Notes: a model not told the origin generated them from the letters alone. 49,811 bases of DNA from JAATGA01 sp047605605 (GCA_047605605.1 JASGFG010000020.1:1-49811); one strand, 5' to 3'. Positions 8,090 to 16,681 are shown, numbered from the stretch's first letter. Numbers and translations are program-made.

Positions 8090-8986
8090 CTACCCTGCCG
8101 TCAGCGCATCGGCCAGCCAGCGTTTCAGCAACTCGACCTGCCAGGATTGTTTCCTGGCAGGCGAGACGACAAGGTGATGCCGCATCCCGGGCACGATTCC
8201 GACCGTGCCAAGCCGCACCAGCGCGCCGGTGTCCAGCGCATCGCCCAGCAACATCTTCCAGCCCATGACGATGCCTTCGCCAGCCTTTGCGGCGGCCAGC
8301 GTCTCGGTCAGGTAGGTGAAGCGCAGCGTGGGCAGCGTGCCCGGCGGGCGGATGCCCGCCTCGGCGAACCAGTCGGCCCAGCGATACCAGCTGCGGTCGG
8401 GAACGTCCTGTTCGATCAGGTCGAAATGGCAGTCGGGGAACCGGGTCAGGTCGTTGCGGGCAAGATAGTCGGGCGAGCAGACGGGAAAGACCGCATCGGC
8501 GGCGCTGGCCACCACCTCGCCATCGGTAAAGGGTGCGGTGCCATAGCGAAACAGCAGATCGACCTCGCCCGAGCCCAGATCGAACCGGTCATTGCGCGAG
8601 ATCACGCGCAGCGCCGTTCCGGGATGGGCCCGGCGAAATTGCAGCAGGCGCGGCACCAGCCAAAGCTGCGAAAAGGCCACCGAGGCCCCAATGGTCACGA
8701 TGTCCTTCGAGGTGGCGCGCATGGCGTCGATCGCTTCGCTGATGCCAAAGAAATTGTCGGCCAGCGCGTGGCCCAGCATCAGGCATTCCGCCGTCGGCTG
8801 CACGGCCCGGTGGGCGCGCACGAACAGCGGGCGGCCGAACTCTTCCTCCAGCATGGCGATGTGACGGCTGACCGCGGCCTGGGTCACGCCGATCTCACGC
8901 GCGGCGGCCGAGATGCTGCGATGGCGCACCACGGCCTCCAGCGCGACCAGCGCGGTCAGGGACGAAATCTTGCGCCGCAGATGCAT
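8090..8986 (-). CDS. LysR-family transcriptional regulator (GcvA-like)
   Basis: A 298-residue LysR protein. The N-terminal helix-turn-helix (SISAAAREIGVTQAAVSRHIAMLEE, about residues 20-44) is followed by a substrate-binding domain of normal length. It is transcribed away from the MttB-like gene, with 163 bases between them, so it probably controls that gene, as divergent LysR proteins usually do. I chose the ATG at 8986 because the family consensus starts just after it; upstream in-frame starts add a disordered extension. The ribosome site is weak. A perfect inverted repeat sits inside its 3' end. Confidence 0.88.
   Translation of the reverse strand: MHLRRKISSLTALVALEAVVRHRSISAAAREIGVTQAAVSRHIAMLEEEFGRPLFVRAHRAVQPTAECLMLGHALADNFFGISEAIDAMRATSKDIVTIGASVAFSQLWLVPRLLQFRRAHPGTALRVISRNDRFDLGSGEVDLLFRYGTAPFTDGEVVASAADAVFPVCSPDYLARNDLTRFPDCHFDLIEQDVPDRSWYRWADWFAEAGIRPPGTLPTLRFTYLTETLAAAKAGEGIVMGWKMLLGDALDTGALVRLGTVGIVPGMRHHLVVSPARKQSWQVELLKRWLADALTAG
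8138..8160 (+). terminator. Inverted repeat within the lysR 3' end, downstream of proV
   Basis: CTGCCAGGA (8138-8146) and TCCTGGCAG (8152-8160) form a perfect 9-bp stem with a 5-base loop. It lies 64 bases beyond the proV stop and inside the convergent lysR coding region. It could stop or stabilise the proXWV transcript, though no T-run follows. Confidence 0.4.
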
Positions 8987-9149
8987 GGCCCCGGTCCGGT
9001 CTGGAACCTCGTTCCCCTCAGCAGTGACACAACGGCGAGACGGCGGCAACTTGCGACTTTTTGTTATGGAATCCCCAAGAATTAATGCGGTTGAGCGGGC
9101 TTTGCCCCGGCGCGACACTCCGCTTCGGCCCCATCAAGGATTTCACGCC

Positions 9150-10688
9150 ATGACCGAAGACTCGATGCATGTCGCGCGCCGCAAGGGCGGGCGAAGCGCC
9201 GTCGCCGCTGCCCGCAAGGCCGAACGTCTGCCGCGCCTGTCGACCATCCGCTATGGCATCAACCCCGTGACCGTGGCGACCGAGGCGCAGCTTGACCGTA
9301 TTCATGCGGCCTCGATGGCGATCCTGCGCGAGATCGGCATCGAGTTCCGCGACGAAACGGCGCTTCGCCAGTGGCGCGAGGCCGGGGCCGACGTGAAGGA
9401 CCAGCGTGTCCGCCTGGAAGAGGCGCAGGTGATGGACCTGATCGCCAAGGCCCCGCCCCGGTTCGCGCTGTGCGGGCGCGGCGGCCAGCGGGTCGAGATC
9501 GCGCCCGACACCATGACCTTTGGCACCATGCAGGGCGCGCCCAACGTGCGCGACCTGAACGGCATCCGCCGCGCCTCGACGCTGGGGGATCTGCACGATC
9601 TGAACCGGCTGACGCAGATGCTGCCCGGCTTTCACGTCGCCGGCGGCTTCACCTGCGAGCCGACGGATATCGCCGTGCCTTGGCGGCATCTGCACATGGC
9701 CCATGCAAGTCTTGTCGATACCGACATGCCGTTCTTCGGCCTCGCCACCGGCAAGGGCCGGGCCGAGGATTGCGTGGCCATGGCCCGGATCGTGCATGGC
9801 GCCGGTTTCGTGGAACAGAATGCTGTGATGGCGGCGCATATCTCGGGCAATTCGCCGCTGGTCTGGGATGCCTCGATGCTGGAGGGGATGCGCGTCTATG
9901 CCGAGGCGGGACAGATGGTGCTTTTGTCGCCCTTTGTGCTGGGCGCGGCAAACACGCCCGCCGATGTGGCCGCGACCGTCGCCCAGCTGAATGCCGAGGC
10001 GCTTTCGGCGCTGGCCTATGCGCAACTGGTGCGCCCGGGCACGCCGATGATCTATGGGCAGTATTCGGTCTCCGTCTCGATGAAGTCGGGGGCGCCGATG
10101 TCGGGGATGCCCGAGGTCACGCTGATGAATGCCCTCATAGGGCAACTCGCGCGGCGCTATGGCCTGCCCTGGCGCACCACGGCCTCGCAAAGCTCGTCCA
10201 AGGTGTTCGACGCGCAATCGGGCTATGAATCCGCCACGGCCTATATGTCGGGCGCCACGGCCGGGGCGAACCTGATGCTGCACGCGGGCGGCTGGGACGA
10301 GGCCGGGCTGGTCTGCTGCATGGCGAAATTCGTGGCCGATGCCGAACAGAACCTGCTGATCGCCAGATATGCCAGGGGCGTCAGCTTCGAGCATTTCGAC
10401 GAGGCGCTGGAGGCGGTGTCGCGCATCGGGCCGGGCGGGCATTATCTGGGCGACCCTTTCACGCTGAAGCGGTTCAAGGATGCATTCATCGCGCCCGAGA
10501 TGCTGGACTACCTCAGCCATGAACAGTGGAAGGTGAAGGGCGAAAAGCCGATGGACCAGCGGTGTCGCGAAAAGGCCGCCGCTCTTCTGGCGGAATACGA
10601 GCCCCCCGCGATGGACCCCGCCATCCGCGAGGAGTTGGATGCCTTTGTCGCGCTGCGGCAGTCGCAGATCTCGCCCGCCATCGCATGA
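9150..10688 (+). CDS. MttB-superfamily trimethylamine/betaine methyltransferase (non-pyrrolysine)
   Basis: A 512-residue member of the MttB superfamily, whose characterised members move a methyl group from a quaternary or tertiary amine to a corrinoid protein. Recognisable stretches include MAILREIGIEF near residue 52, NVRDLNG near 133, and the C-terminal LGDPFTLKRF segment followed by W and basic residues. The frame is open throughout with no internal TAG, so this is the pyrrolysine-free type, like glycine betaine methyltransferase MtgB. The start at 9150 has AAGGA 9 bases upstream. Neighbours are a divergent LysR, a GbdR-like activator, ProXWV and a DgcA-like demethylase, all pointing to betaine catabolism. 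No corrinoid protein or reductive activase gene is in this window. Confidence 0.85.
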   Translation: MTEDSMHVARRKGGRSAVAAARKAERLPRLSTIRYGINPVTVATEAQLDRIHAASMAILREIGIEFRDETALRQWREAGADVKDQRVRLEEAQVMDLIAKAPPRFALCGRGGQRVEIAPDTMTFGTMQGAPNVRDLNGIRRASTLGDLHDLNRLTQMLPGFHVAGGFTCEPTDIAVPWRHLHMAHASLVDTDMPFFGLATGKGRAEDCVAMARIVHGAGFVEQNAVMAAHISGNSPLVWDASMLEGMRVYAEAGQMVLLSPFVLGAANTPADVAATVAQLNAEALSALAYAQLVRPGTPMIYGQYSVSVSMKSGAPMSGMPEVTLMNALIGQLARRYGLPWRTTASQSSSKVFDAQSGYESATAYMSGATAGANLMLHAGGWDEAGLVCCMAKFVADAEQNLLIARYARGVSFEHFDEALEAVSRIGPGGHYLGDPFTLKRFKDAFIAPEMLDYLSHEQWKVKGEKPMDQRCREKAAALLAEYEPPAMDPAIREELDAFVALRQSQISPAIA

Positions 10689-10728
10689 CAGGCGGTCCTC
10701 CTGCGGCACCAACGGCAAGGGCGCCGGT

Positions 10729-11679
10729 ATGAGCTTTCATGAAATTCCGCTGCTGGCCGGATCTGCCGTGCCGGCGCCGCACCCGGTTGCCGCCGCGGGC
10801 CTGCGCATCGTTGTTGCCATGGCCCGGGATCACGACCTGATGTCGCTTTCGATTTTGCTGGATCTGCTGGCTGCGGCGAACCGCGTGCTTGGGCAGGCGT
10901 ATTTTCATTGCGATCTGGTGCCCGAGGGCCATCTGGCCGAGGCGATGCAGCGGCAGGCGGGCCCGCGCCCGCCCCTGCTGCTGGTCGCCGATGCCATCGA
11001 CCGGACGGGGTTTCCGCGCGCGGTGCCGGTGGAACTTGCGCGCCTCTGGGCCGCGGGCGGGCAGGTCGGCGGCTGGGGAACAGGCTGCCTTGCCCTTGCC
11101 GAGGCGGGGCTGCTGTCGGGCCGCCGTTTCGTTATGGGCGCGCAGGCGCGGCACGGGTTTTTGCGGCACTGGCCCGATCTTTGCCCGGTCGACCGTTCCT
11201 TCTGCGAGGATGAGCGGGTTCTGACCTCGGTGGGGAAATCCGTTCTTTCGGACATGGTGCTGCATCTGATCCACCAGAAGTGCGGGCAGCAGGTGATGGT
11301 GGGGGCGATGGACCGCTGCCTGATCCGCCGCGCGCCGGGCGATGGCATCCTTGATCTTCCCGCTGTGCGGACTGCCCTGCCGGACCCGCGGATCCTGGCC
11401 ATCGACCGCTGGATCGAGGGCAATATCGCCCGTGCTTTCCGCCCCTGCCAGCTGGCGGCGGTGGCAGGTATTTCCATGCGCCAGCTGGAACGCCTGTTCG
11501 CGCGCGAGATGGGGCGGACGCCGACCGAACATGTCGATTGCAGGCGCATGGCTCATGCGCGCAGGCTGATGCGGGACACCGACATGGCAATCGAAGACAT
11601 CGCCCGCGCCTCGGGCCACCTGTCCACCGCGACCTTCCGCAAGAAGTTCAGGCGCCGGTTCGGGGTGGCGCCGGGCTGA
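10729..11679 (+). CDS. GlxA-family regulator: GATase1-like domain plus AraC helix-turn-helix (GbdR-like)
   Basis: A 316-residue regulator. The N-terminal DJ-1/GATase1-like domain (to about residue 200) has the elbow segment GGWGTGCLALAEAG. The C-terminal AraC domain has two helix-turn-helix units (QLAAVAGISMRQLERLF, then IEDIARASGHLSTATFRKKF). The P. aeruginosa betaine regulator GbdR and the carnitine regulator CdhR have this architecture. It lies 40 bases after the MttB-like gene on the same strand and probably shares its transcript. By analogy it would sense a methylated amine such as dimethylglycine and activate the importer and demethylase genes. The ligand is inferred. Confidence 0.85.
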   Translation: MSFHEIPLLAGSAVPAPHPVAAAGLRIVVAMARDHDLMSLSILLDLLAAANRVLGQAYFHCDLVPEGHLAEAMQRQAGPRPPLLLVADAIDRTGFPRAVPVELARLWAAGGQVGGWGTGCLALAEAGLLSGRRFVMGAQARHGFLRHWPDLCPVDRSFCEDERVLTSVGKSVLSDMVLHLIHQKCGQQVMVGAMDRCLIRRAPGDGILDLPAVRTALPDPRILAIDRWIEGNIARAFRPCQLAAVAGISMRQLERLFAREMGRTPTEHVDCRRMAHARRLMRDTDMAIEDIARASGHLSTATFRKKFRRRFGVAPG

Positions 11680-11688
11680 CCCCTCCCC

Positions 11689-12621
11689 TCAGCCCTTGCT
11701 GTCGGGGGCGCCTTCGGCCGCCGCCAGCCAGTCGCAGAACTGTCGCACGATCCGCCGGGGACGGGCGGCCTTCGGCGTCAGGATATGGAAATACCGGTCG
11801 GTCGCCAAACTGTCGGGCAGGGCGCGAACGATCCGGCCCTGCGCCAGCGCGCGGTCGGCGGTAATGCGCCACCCAAGGGCCAGCCCCTCGCCCGCCTCGG
11901 CCGCCTGCAAGGACACAAGGGAATCGTTCACCTGCATCGTCACCGGCAGCCGCCCCGACGGATCGACGCCCAGAGCCCGCAACCATTCCGCCCAGCCGAT
12001 ACGGAACCGCAGCGGATCGACATAAAGGATCAGCCGGTGGTCCAGTATCCCCGCCAGCGAGGTCAGCGGATGTGCGGCCAGATAGGCGGGGCTTGCGACG
12101 GCAAAGATCTCCTCCTGCCACAGCCTGATCGTGTCATAATCGGGCCATATCCCGTCGCCCAATCGCAGCTGCACGTCGATGCCGTGGGACATCATGTCGG
12201 GGTCGCGATCAAAGCAGCGCACCTCGACCTTCAGGTCGGGAAAGGCCGCGCGCAGGGCCGGAAGATGCGGCAGCAGCCATTCCGTCGCCATGATGGTCGA
12301 GCAGCTGACCACCACGGTATCCTTCTGTTCGGCGGCGCTGATGTCGCCCACCGTCTCGGCGATCGAGCCAAAGCCGCGCGAGACCGAGGCGAACAGCCTT
12401 TGTCCCTGCGTCGTCAGGCAAAGCGCCCGGTTCTCGCGCAGGAAAAGCGGATGGCCCAGAACCTCTTCCAGCTGCCTTACCGCATGGCTGACCGCCGACT
12501 GGGTGATCGCCAGTTCGTCCGCGGCCTTGGAAAAGTTCAGATGCCGGGCCGAGGCCTCGAACACCATCAGTCCGTGCAAGGACGGCAGGGTCTGGCGCAG
12601 CGTGCGGCGGGGCGGGTTCAT
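11689..12621 (-). CDS. LysR-family transcriptional regulator (GcvA-like)
   Basis: A 310-residue LysR protein. The helix-turn-helix LNFSKAADELAITQSAVSHAVRQLEE spans about residues 29-54, and a full-length effector domain follows. It diverges from the DgcA-like demethylase gene, with only 105 bases between them, and so probably regulates that gene. The chosen ATG (12621) lies inside a TTCATGG-N2-CCATGAA palindrome, an arrangement suited to autoregulation. A longer in-frame version starting near 12669 is possible, but the family consensus begins close to the chosen start. It converges with the GbdR-like gene, 9 bases away. Confidence 0.88.
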   Translation of the reverse strand: MNPPRRTLRQTLPSLHGLMVFEASARHLNFSKAADELAITQSAVSHAVRQLEEVLGHPLFLRENRALCLTTQGQRLFASVSRGFGSIAETVGDISAAEQKDTVVVSCSTIMATEWLLPHLPALRAAFPDLKVEVRCFDRDPDMMSHGIDVQLRLGDGIWPDYDTIRLWQEEIFAVASPAYLAAHPLTSLAGILDHRLILYVDPLRFRIGWAEWLRALGVDPSGRLPVTMQVNDSLVSLQAAEAGEGLALGWRITADRALAQGRIVRALPDSLATDRYFHILTPKAARPRRIVRQFCDWLAAAEGAPDSKG

Positions 12622-12649
12622 GGGTCCATGAATTTTTTTGGTCTTTACG
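12615..12649. repeat. Copy 2 of the 35-base element, over the lysR start
   Basis: This stretch matches 4855-4889 at 32 of 35 bases. The palindrome TTCATGG-N2-CCATGAA is at 12617-12632; the two central bases differ from copy 1 (GT against AA), as does one base in the T-run. It sits between the LysR gene and the DgcA-like gene, and the lysR start codon is within the left arm. Confidence 0.72.
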
Positions 12650-12726
12650 GGGCCCGGCCCAGGGATCACCGTCAGGGCAACCCAGGAGGGACCGGGACCG
12701 GTCCTTGATACAAGGAAATCAACGGC

Positions 12727-14760
12727 ATGTCATCCGATCCGTTGCTTCAGCCCTATCGGCTGAAGCATTTGAACCTGCGCAACCGTATGATGTCCACCGC
12801 CCACGAGCCGGGCTATACCGATGACGGTCTGCCCAAGGACCGTTACCGGCTTTACCACAGCGAAAAGGCGCGCGGCGGCATGGCCTTGACGATGATCGGC
12901 GGGTCGTCGGTCATCGACATCGACAGCCCGCAGGCCTTTGGCAACATCCAGCTGCACAAGGACGAATGCGTGCACTGGCTGCGCCAGCTGGCCGATGACG
13001 TGCACTCCCATGGCGCGGCCGTGATGATCCAGATGACCCATATGGGCGCGCGCGGCAGATGGAACACGGCGGACTGGCTGCCGCTGATCGCGCCCACCTC
13101 GATCCCCGAGCCGGTGCATCGCGCCTTTCCCAAGGCGATGGAGGACTGGGATTTCACCCGCGTGCGGAACGCCTATGCCGATGCGGCGGAAAAGGTGAAG
13201 GTCGCAGGGCTGGACGGGATCGAGCTGGAATGCGCCTCGCATCTGGTGTCGCAGTTCTTTTCGCCCGGCACCAACAGGCGCGACGACGATTATGGCGGGT
13301 CGCTGGAAAACCGGATGCGGTTCCTGCGCGAGGTGATCGCCGCCATCCGGGCGCGGGTCGGCACGGACATCGTGCTGGGCGTGCGGATGGTCTGCGACGA
13401 ACAATGGCAGCGCGGGCTGGTCAAGGATGATGGCGTGGCCATCGCCCGCGCGCTGAAGGCCGATGGCGGGATCGACTTTGTCAGCGTCATCCGCGGCCGC
13501 GCGGCAACCGACGAGGGGCTGTCGCGTGTGATCCCGACGATGGGCACGCCTTCGGCCCCGCATCTGGAATTCGCGGGCGAAATCCGCGCCGATGTGGGGA
13601 TGCCCACCTTTCATGCCGCGCGGATTCAGGATGTGGCGACCGCGCGCTATGCGCTGGAAAGCGGCAAGCTGGACATGGTCGCCATGACGCGCGCCCATAT
13701 CGCGGACCCGCATATCACCCGCAAGATCATGGCCGGGCAAGAGGCGCGCATCCGTCCCTGCGTCGGCATGGGCTATTGCATCGACTCGATCTATGGCGGG
13801 CAGGCGGTCTGCGTCCACAATGCCGCGACCGGGCGCGAAAGCCTTTTGCCGCACGAGATCGCCCCGGCTGCGCATCGCAAGAAGGTGGTCGTCGTCGGCG
13901 CCGGCCCTGGAGGGCTGGAGGCCGCGCGCGTCGCGGCCGAACGCGGGCATGAGGTGGTGGTGTTCGAGGCCTCGGCAAAGGCGGGCGGGCAGATCCTGCT
14001 GACCGCCGCGCTGAAACGCCGGCGCGAGATCCTGGGCATCGTCGACTGGCGGGTGGCCGAATGCGAAAGGCTGGGCGTCGCGATCCGCTATAACCACTAT
14101 GCCGAACCCGCCGACATTCTGGCCGAAGATCCCGATTGCGTCGTCGTCGCCACCGGCGGGCTGCCCAACCTGGATCTTCTGTCCGAAGGTCAGGATCTTG
14201 CCATCACCAGTTGGGACATCCTCAGCAATTCGGTGGCCCCGGCGCGGTCGGTCATTGTGATCGACAACAACGGCGGCCATTCCGGCATGACGGTTGCCGA
14301 ATATGTGGCCGAGCGCGCCGAGGAGATGGAGCTTGTCACCCCTGACCGCATTCTGGCGCCCGAGATCGGGTCGACCAGCTATCCCGGTTATGTGCGCGCG
14401 CTCAGCGCCAATGACGTGAAGGTCACGATGAACCTGCGCATCGACCGGCTGGAACGCCGGGGCAACCGGATCGCGGCCATCTTTCAGGACGAATTCGCCA
14501 ACAAGGAACGGGTGAAAGAGGCCGATCAGGTGGTGGTCGAATACGGCACCACGCCGATGGACGAGCTTTACTTTGCGCTGAAAGACCGGTCCAGCAACCG
14601 GGGCGAGGTCGACATGAAGGCCATGGTCGCCGGTCGCGCCCAGTCCTTGGTCGCGCAGCCAGAGGGTGCCTATCAGCTTTTCCGCATCGGCGATGCGGTG
14701 GCCAGCCGCAACATCCACGCCGCCATTCTGGATGCCTACAGGTTGATGATCGCGCTTTGA
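12727..14760 (+). CDS. TMADH-like flavoprotein demethylase (DgcA/N-methylproline demethylase type)
   Basis: A 677-residue protein of the trimethylamine dehydrogenase/2,4-dienoyl-CoA reductase family: an N-terminal Old-Yellow-Enzyme FMN barrel (1 to about 340), an iron-sulphur linker, and a C-terminal Rossmann nucleotide-binding half (VVVVGAGPGGLEAARVAAERGHEVVVFEA from about 388). Members oxidatively remove a methyl group from dimethylglycine, N-methylproline or similar, releasing formaldehyde. In the linker I see Cys345, Met348, Cys351 and Cys362, where TMADH has four cysteines. No dgcB partner follows. It is transcribed away from a LysR gene and sits in the betaine region, so it plausibly takes over after the MttB step. 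Dimethylglycine is a guess; proline betaine derivatives are equally possible. Confidence 0.85.
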   Translation: MSSDPLLQPYRLKHLNLRNRMMSTAHEPGYTDDGLPKDRYRLYHSEKARGGMALTMIGGSSVIDIDSPQAFGNIQLHKDECVHWLRQLADDVHSHGAAVMIQMTHMGARGRWNTADWLPLIAPTSIPEPVHRAFPKAMEDWDFTRVRNAYADAAEKVKVAGLDGIELECASHLVSQFFSPGTNRRDDDYGGSLENRMRFLREVIAAIRARVGTDIVLGVRMVCDEQWQRGLVKDDGVAIARALKADGGIDFVSVIRGRAATDEGLSRVIPTMGTPSAPHLEFAGEIRADVGMPTFHAARIQDVATARYALESGKLDMVAMTRAHIADPHITRKIMAGQEARIRPCVGMGYCIDSIYGGQAVCVHNAATGRESLLPHEIAPAAHRKKVVVVGAGPGGLEAARVAAERGHEVVVFEASAKAGGQILLTAALKRRREILGIVDWRVAECERLGVAIRYNHYAEPADILAEDPDCVVVATGGLPNLDLLSEGQDLAITSWDILSNSVAPARSVIVIDNNGGHSGMTVAEYVAERAEEMELVTPDRILAPEIGSTSYPGYVRALSANDVKVTMNLRIDRLERRGNRIAAIFQDEFANKERVKEADQVVVEYGTTPMDELYFALKDRSSNRGEVDMKAMVAGRAQSLVAQPEGAYQLFRIGDAVASRNIHAAILDAYRLMIAL

Positions 14761-14809
14761 CGCGGGAGGGCGAAGGCGACATCTTTTGTTGTCACCGGGT
14801 TAGCTGCCG

Positions 14810-14851
14810 CCCTGCCATTGCAAAGCCTGGCTTTGCATAGGGTCGGCAGGG
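14810..14851. promoter_or_regulatory. Nested palindrome between the demethylase gene and the next lysR
   Basis: An inner perfect dyad, TGCAAAGCC-T-GGCTTTGCA (14819-14837), lies inside an outer pair, CCCTGCC (14810-14816) with GGCAGGG (14845-14851). It is 49 bases past the demethylase stop and 46 before the next start. It could be a terminator for the former or an operator for the latter. Confidence 0.55.
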
Positions 14852-14897
14852 TGCTAGATTTCGCCATCACTTATCCGGTCGGGACTTTCCGCTTCCC

Positions 14898-15821
14898 ATG
14901 TCGCCTCGCCTGCGGCTTCCGCCGCTCAACTCGCTTCGGGTTTTCCATGCCGTGGTGCGGCACCGGTCGCTGCGCGAGGCGGCGGAAGAGCTTTATGTCT
15001 CGCCCCAGGCCGTGGGCCAGCAGATCCGCCTGCTGGAAGAGGCGCTCGGTCTCGTGCTGGTGGAACGCGAGGGGCGTGGCATTCGCCTGACCGAAAAGGC
15101 GATCACCCTGTCGCATTACATCAACGCCGGGTTCGACGAGTTCGAGCAGGGCATCCGCCACGTCACCGGCCCGCGCGACCGCGACAGGATCAACCTGAAC
15201 GTCAGCCCCTATTTCGGCACGCGCTATCTGATGCCCCGGCTGGCGCAGTTCCGCACCGCCGTGCCGGATGCCGAAATCGGCCTGACCACCATGATCGACC
15301 TGGTGGATATGGAGCGGGACCAGATCGATATCGCCGTGCAATGGGGCTATGGCGGGAAAAGCGATCTGCTCAGCCATCTGCTGATGCGCGACCCCAAGGT
15401 CATCTGCTGTCGCCCCGACATGGCTGACCGGATCGCGGGCCCGGCCGATCTGTTGCAGATGAACCTGTTGCAGCCGGCACGGTCGAAACGGCTTTGGCCC
15501 GACATCCTGCGCTTTCTGGGGGTCGAGGCCGGGGCGCTGGATTGGGGCCTGACCTTTGACGACGCCGCCACCATGCGCCGCGCCACCTATCAGGGGCTGG
15601 GCGTCGGCCTGATTTCGGTTCTGGACGCCGAGGACGATATCGCCTCGGGCAGGCTGGTGGCGCCTTTGGGCAAGGACCGTCTGGCCGGAATGCCGGACGA
15701 GATGGTTCCGGGCTTCTATCTGATCACCACCCGGACGCGGCTGCGGGCAAGGCCGGTCGCGGCCCTGCACCGCTGGCTGCTGGATCAGGACTGGGAGGCG
15801 GCCGCCCCCGACAGGGTGTGA
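14898..15821 (+). CDS. LysR-family transcriptional regulator (GcvA-like)
   Basis: A 307-residue LysR protein. The helix-turn-helix SLREAAEELYVSPQAVGQQIRLLEE is at about residues 24-48, and the effector domain is full length. The ribosome site before the ATG is weak. A nested palindrome lies just upstream and may be its own operator. The last 37 bases overlap the 3' end of the convergent HIBADH-family gene. Its target is not obvious, since neither neighbour is divergent from it; the DgcA-like gene just upstream or the glycerate-pathway cluster are both candidates. Confidence 0.87.
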   Translation: MSPRLRLPPLNSLRVFHAVVRHRSLREAAEELYVSPQAVGQQIRLLEEALGLVLVEREGRGIRLTEKAITLSHYINAGFDEFEQGIRHVTGPRDRDRINLNVSPYFGTRYLMPRLAQFRTAVPDAEIGLTTMIDLVDMERDQIDIAVQWGYGGKSDLLSHLLMRDPKVICCRPDMADRIAGPADLLQMNLLQPARSKRLWPDILRFLGVEAGALDWGLTFDDAATMRRATYQGLGVGLISVLDAEDDIASGRLVAPLGKDRLAGMPDEMVPGFYLITTRTRLRARPVAALHRWLLDQDWEAAAPDRV

Positions 15822-16681
15822 GCGGCCATCCCCTCCAGCGCGCGGACCAGCGCGGAATGGTCGGCATCGCGCAGGCCCTGCGCCGCGCAGGCGGTCATCA
15901 ACTCTTGCGCCGTGGCGGTGTTCGGCAGCGCGACGCCCAGGTCGCGCGCGCTGGAAAGCGCCAGCGCCAGATCCTTCTGGTGCAGGCGTATGCGGAAACC
16001 GGGGTCGAAGTTGCGGGCGATCATCCGTTCGCCATGCACCTCCAGGATGCGGCTGGCGGCAAAGCCGCCCATCAGCGCCTGCCGCACCCTGGCCGGATCG
16101 CATCCGGCCTTGGAGGCGAAGACCAGCGCCTCGGCCACCGCCTCGATGTTCAGGGCGACGATGATCTGGTTGGCCAGCTTGCAGGTCTGGCCCGCGCCAT
16201 TCGCCGCGCCCACAAGGGTGATGTTCTTGCCCATCAGCCGGAACAGCGGCAGCGCGCGGTCGAAATCGGCCTCGGCCCCGCCGACCATGATCGTCAGGCT
16301 GGCGGCGCGGGCGCCCACCTGCCCGCCCGAGACCGGCGCATCCAGATAGCTGCCGCCGGCGGCGCGGACGGCATCGGCCAGGCGGGCGGTCTCGATCGGG
16401 CTGATCGTGCTCATGTCGATGACCAGCGTGCCGGGGCGCAGGCCCGCGACGACGCCGTTATCCCCCAGCAGCACCCGTTCCACATCCGGCGTGTCGGGCA
16501 GCATCAGGATCACCACCTCGGCCTGCGTCGCCACCGCCGCCGGATTCGCCAGCACCTGTGCCGCCAGCCCCTCTGGCAGGGCAGAGCGGTTGAGCGTGGT
16601 GCAGATCCCATGCCCCGCCGCCGCCAGATGCGCGGCCATGGGGGCGCCCATCACGCCCAGACCGATGAAGCCGATGTTCAT
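15785..16681 (-). CDS. HIBADH-family reductase (2-hydroxy-3-oxopropionate/tartronate semialdehyde reductase type)
   Basis: A 298-residue beta-hydroxyacid dehydrogenase. The N-terminal cofactor motif IGFIGLGVMGAPMA is at residues 3-16, the substrate signature SGGQVGA lies near 120, and the catalytic lysine is in GAGQTCKLANQ near 172. The nearby HpaI-type aldolase and glycerate 2-kinase suggest it reduces tartronate semialdehyde to D-glycerate, as GarR/GlxR do. It is divergent from the aldolase gene across a promoter region carrying a 22-base shared operator. The start at 16681 is where the conserved N-terminus begins. The 3' end overlaps the convergent lysR by 37 bases. Confidence 0.85.
   Translation of the reverse strand: MNIGFIGLGVMGAPMAAHLAAAGHGICTTLNRSALPEGLAAQVLANPAAVATQAEVVILMLPDTPDVERVLLGDNGVVAGLRPGTLVIDMSTISPIETARLADAVRAAGGSYLDAPVSGGQVGARAASLTIMVGGAEADFDRALPLFRLMGKNITLVGAANGAGQTCKLANQIIVALNIEAVAEALVFASKAGCDPARVRQALMGGFAASRILEVHGERMIARNFDPGFRIRLHQKDLALALSSARDLGVALPNTATAQELMTACAAQGLRDADHSALVRALEGMAAHTLSGAAASQS

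Noticed and set aside
9150..10688. Pyrrolysine in the MttB-like protein
   Set aside because: There is no in-frame TAG before the final stop, and no pyl genes are in the window.
12617..12632. A classical LysR T-N11-A box in the palindrome
   Set aside because: The dyad has even length, and no T and A fall at the required spacing on its symmetry axis. It may still be an operator of another type.
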